Shown: piece by piece, positions 5,368 through 5,472 of the stretch
How the letters are laid out: each line of letters starts with the position of its first letter
Numbering within the stretch: position 1 is the stretch's first letter
Source: Terriglobales bacterium
Lineage (GTDB): Bacteria > Acidobacteriota > Terriglobia > Terriglobales > Acidobacteriaceae
DNA length: 5,472 nt
Assembly (NCBI GenBank): GCA_019241735.1
Contig: JAFAWN010000310.1
Span: 1-5,472 of the forward strand
Reading direction: 5' to 3'
The notes under the pieces: generated by a model
The model's database searches: none
Told to the model about the DNA's origin: nothing
What the model saw: only the letters and a program-made list of their open reading frames with translations
Position numbers and translations under genes: made by a program

Positions 5368-5472
5368 GTGAAGAACCCAGGTGACTACCAGATCTTGCAA
5401 GGGTGCTCGTTGATCATTGGGCTATTGGCCGCGCATCCGTATGCTTTCGCAAAAGAGGGCATGTTGCTAACC
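5368..5472 (+). CDS. Possible start of an exported protein, truncated at right edge
   Basis: From GTG 5368 the frame is open for 35 codons to the window edge. The translation begins MKNPGDYQILQG, then has a hydrophobic core CSLIIGLLAAHPYAFA and an A-x-A type cleavage site before KEGMLLT, which together look like a signal peptide. There is no clear Shine-Dalgarno before the GTG; TTG 5410 has AAGG 7 bases upstream but would leave no charged N-region. The other strand also has a short open frame here, so the call is weak and no family can be named. Confidence 0.35.
   Translation, partial: MKNPGDYQILQGCSLIIGLLAAHPYAFAKEGMLLT

Noticed and set aside
5389..5472. Short minus-strand open frame entering from the right edge and ending at a TAG at about 5386-5388
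   Set aside because: Its translation (SNMPSFAKAYGCAANSP...) shows no recognisable C-terminal feature; the plus-strand signal-peptide-like frame is a slightly better reading, though neither is secure.
1..5472. Mobile element, CRISPR array, tRNA or toxin-antitoxin locus
   Set aside because: No terminal inverted repeats with a transposase, no regularly spaced repeats, no cloverleaf-like stretch and no paired small ORFs were seen.

Overview
The window looks like a piece of chromosome from a Gram-negative bacterium of moderate to fairly high GC content. An Acidobacteriota (Terriglobia-like) host is the best guess. The evidence is a Tol-type envelope operon in which the TolA position is filled by a protein with a TonB-family C-terminal domain, plus a PRC-barrel protein, a PA2169/DUF2383 helix-bundle protein and a DUF481 barrel protein, a mix I associate with soil Acidobacteriota. 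The taxonomic call is inference from gene content, not from a marker gene.

Left part, bases 1-2102, minus strand: a tightly packed operon reading tolQ (2102-1368), tolR (1368-940), a TonB/TolA-like energy transducer (956-165) and the first 41 codons of tolB, which runs off the left edge. TolQ and TolR form the inner-membrane proton-driven motor. The TonB-like protein is the trans-periplasmic arm, and TolB is the periplasmic propeller that this arm contacts. Stop and start codons overlap by one base at tolQ/tolR and by about 17 bases at tolR/transducer, which suggests translational coupling.

Middle part, 2103-3595: a 154-base divergent intergenic region separates the Tol operon from a plus-strand PRC-barrel gene (2257-2919) with a near-perfect Shine-Dalgarno sequence. 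This gene converges on a minus-strand DUF2383/PA2169-type four-helix-bundle gene (3467-3018). The short gap between them holds inverted repeats that could end transcription from both sides. Both proteins belong to families often found among stress-associated genes, but their functions are unproven.

Right part, 3596-5472, plus strand: a small exported NTF2-like (SgcJ/DUF4440-type) protein (3596-4072), then an exported DUF481 outer-membrane beta-barrel protein (4260-5303) whose periplasmic N-terminus carries two similar short beta-rich repeats. A strong GC hairpin follows. The last 105 bases are open from a GTG codon with a signal-peptide-like translation and may be the start of another exported protein cut by the right edge.

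I see no mobile element, CRISPR array, tRNA or rRNA. Most of the window is ordinary envelope and housekeeping content. I did not find convincing evidence of a wholly new system, and the items worth a second look are modest ones.
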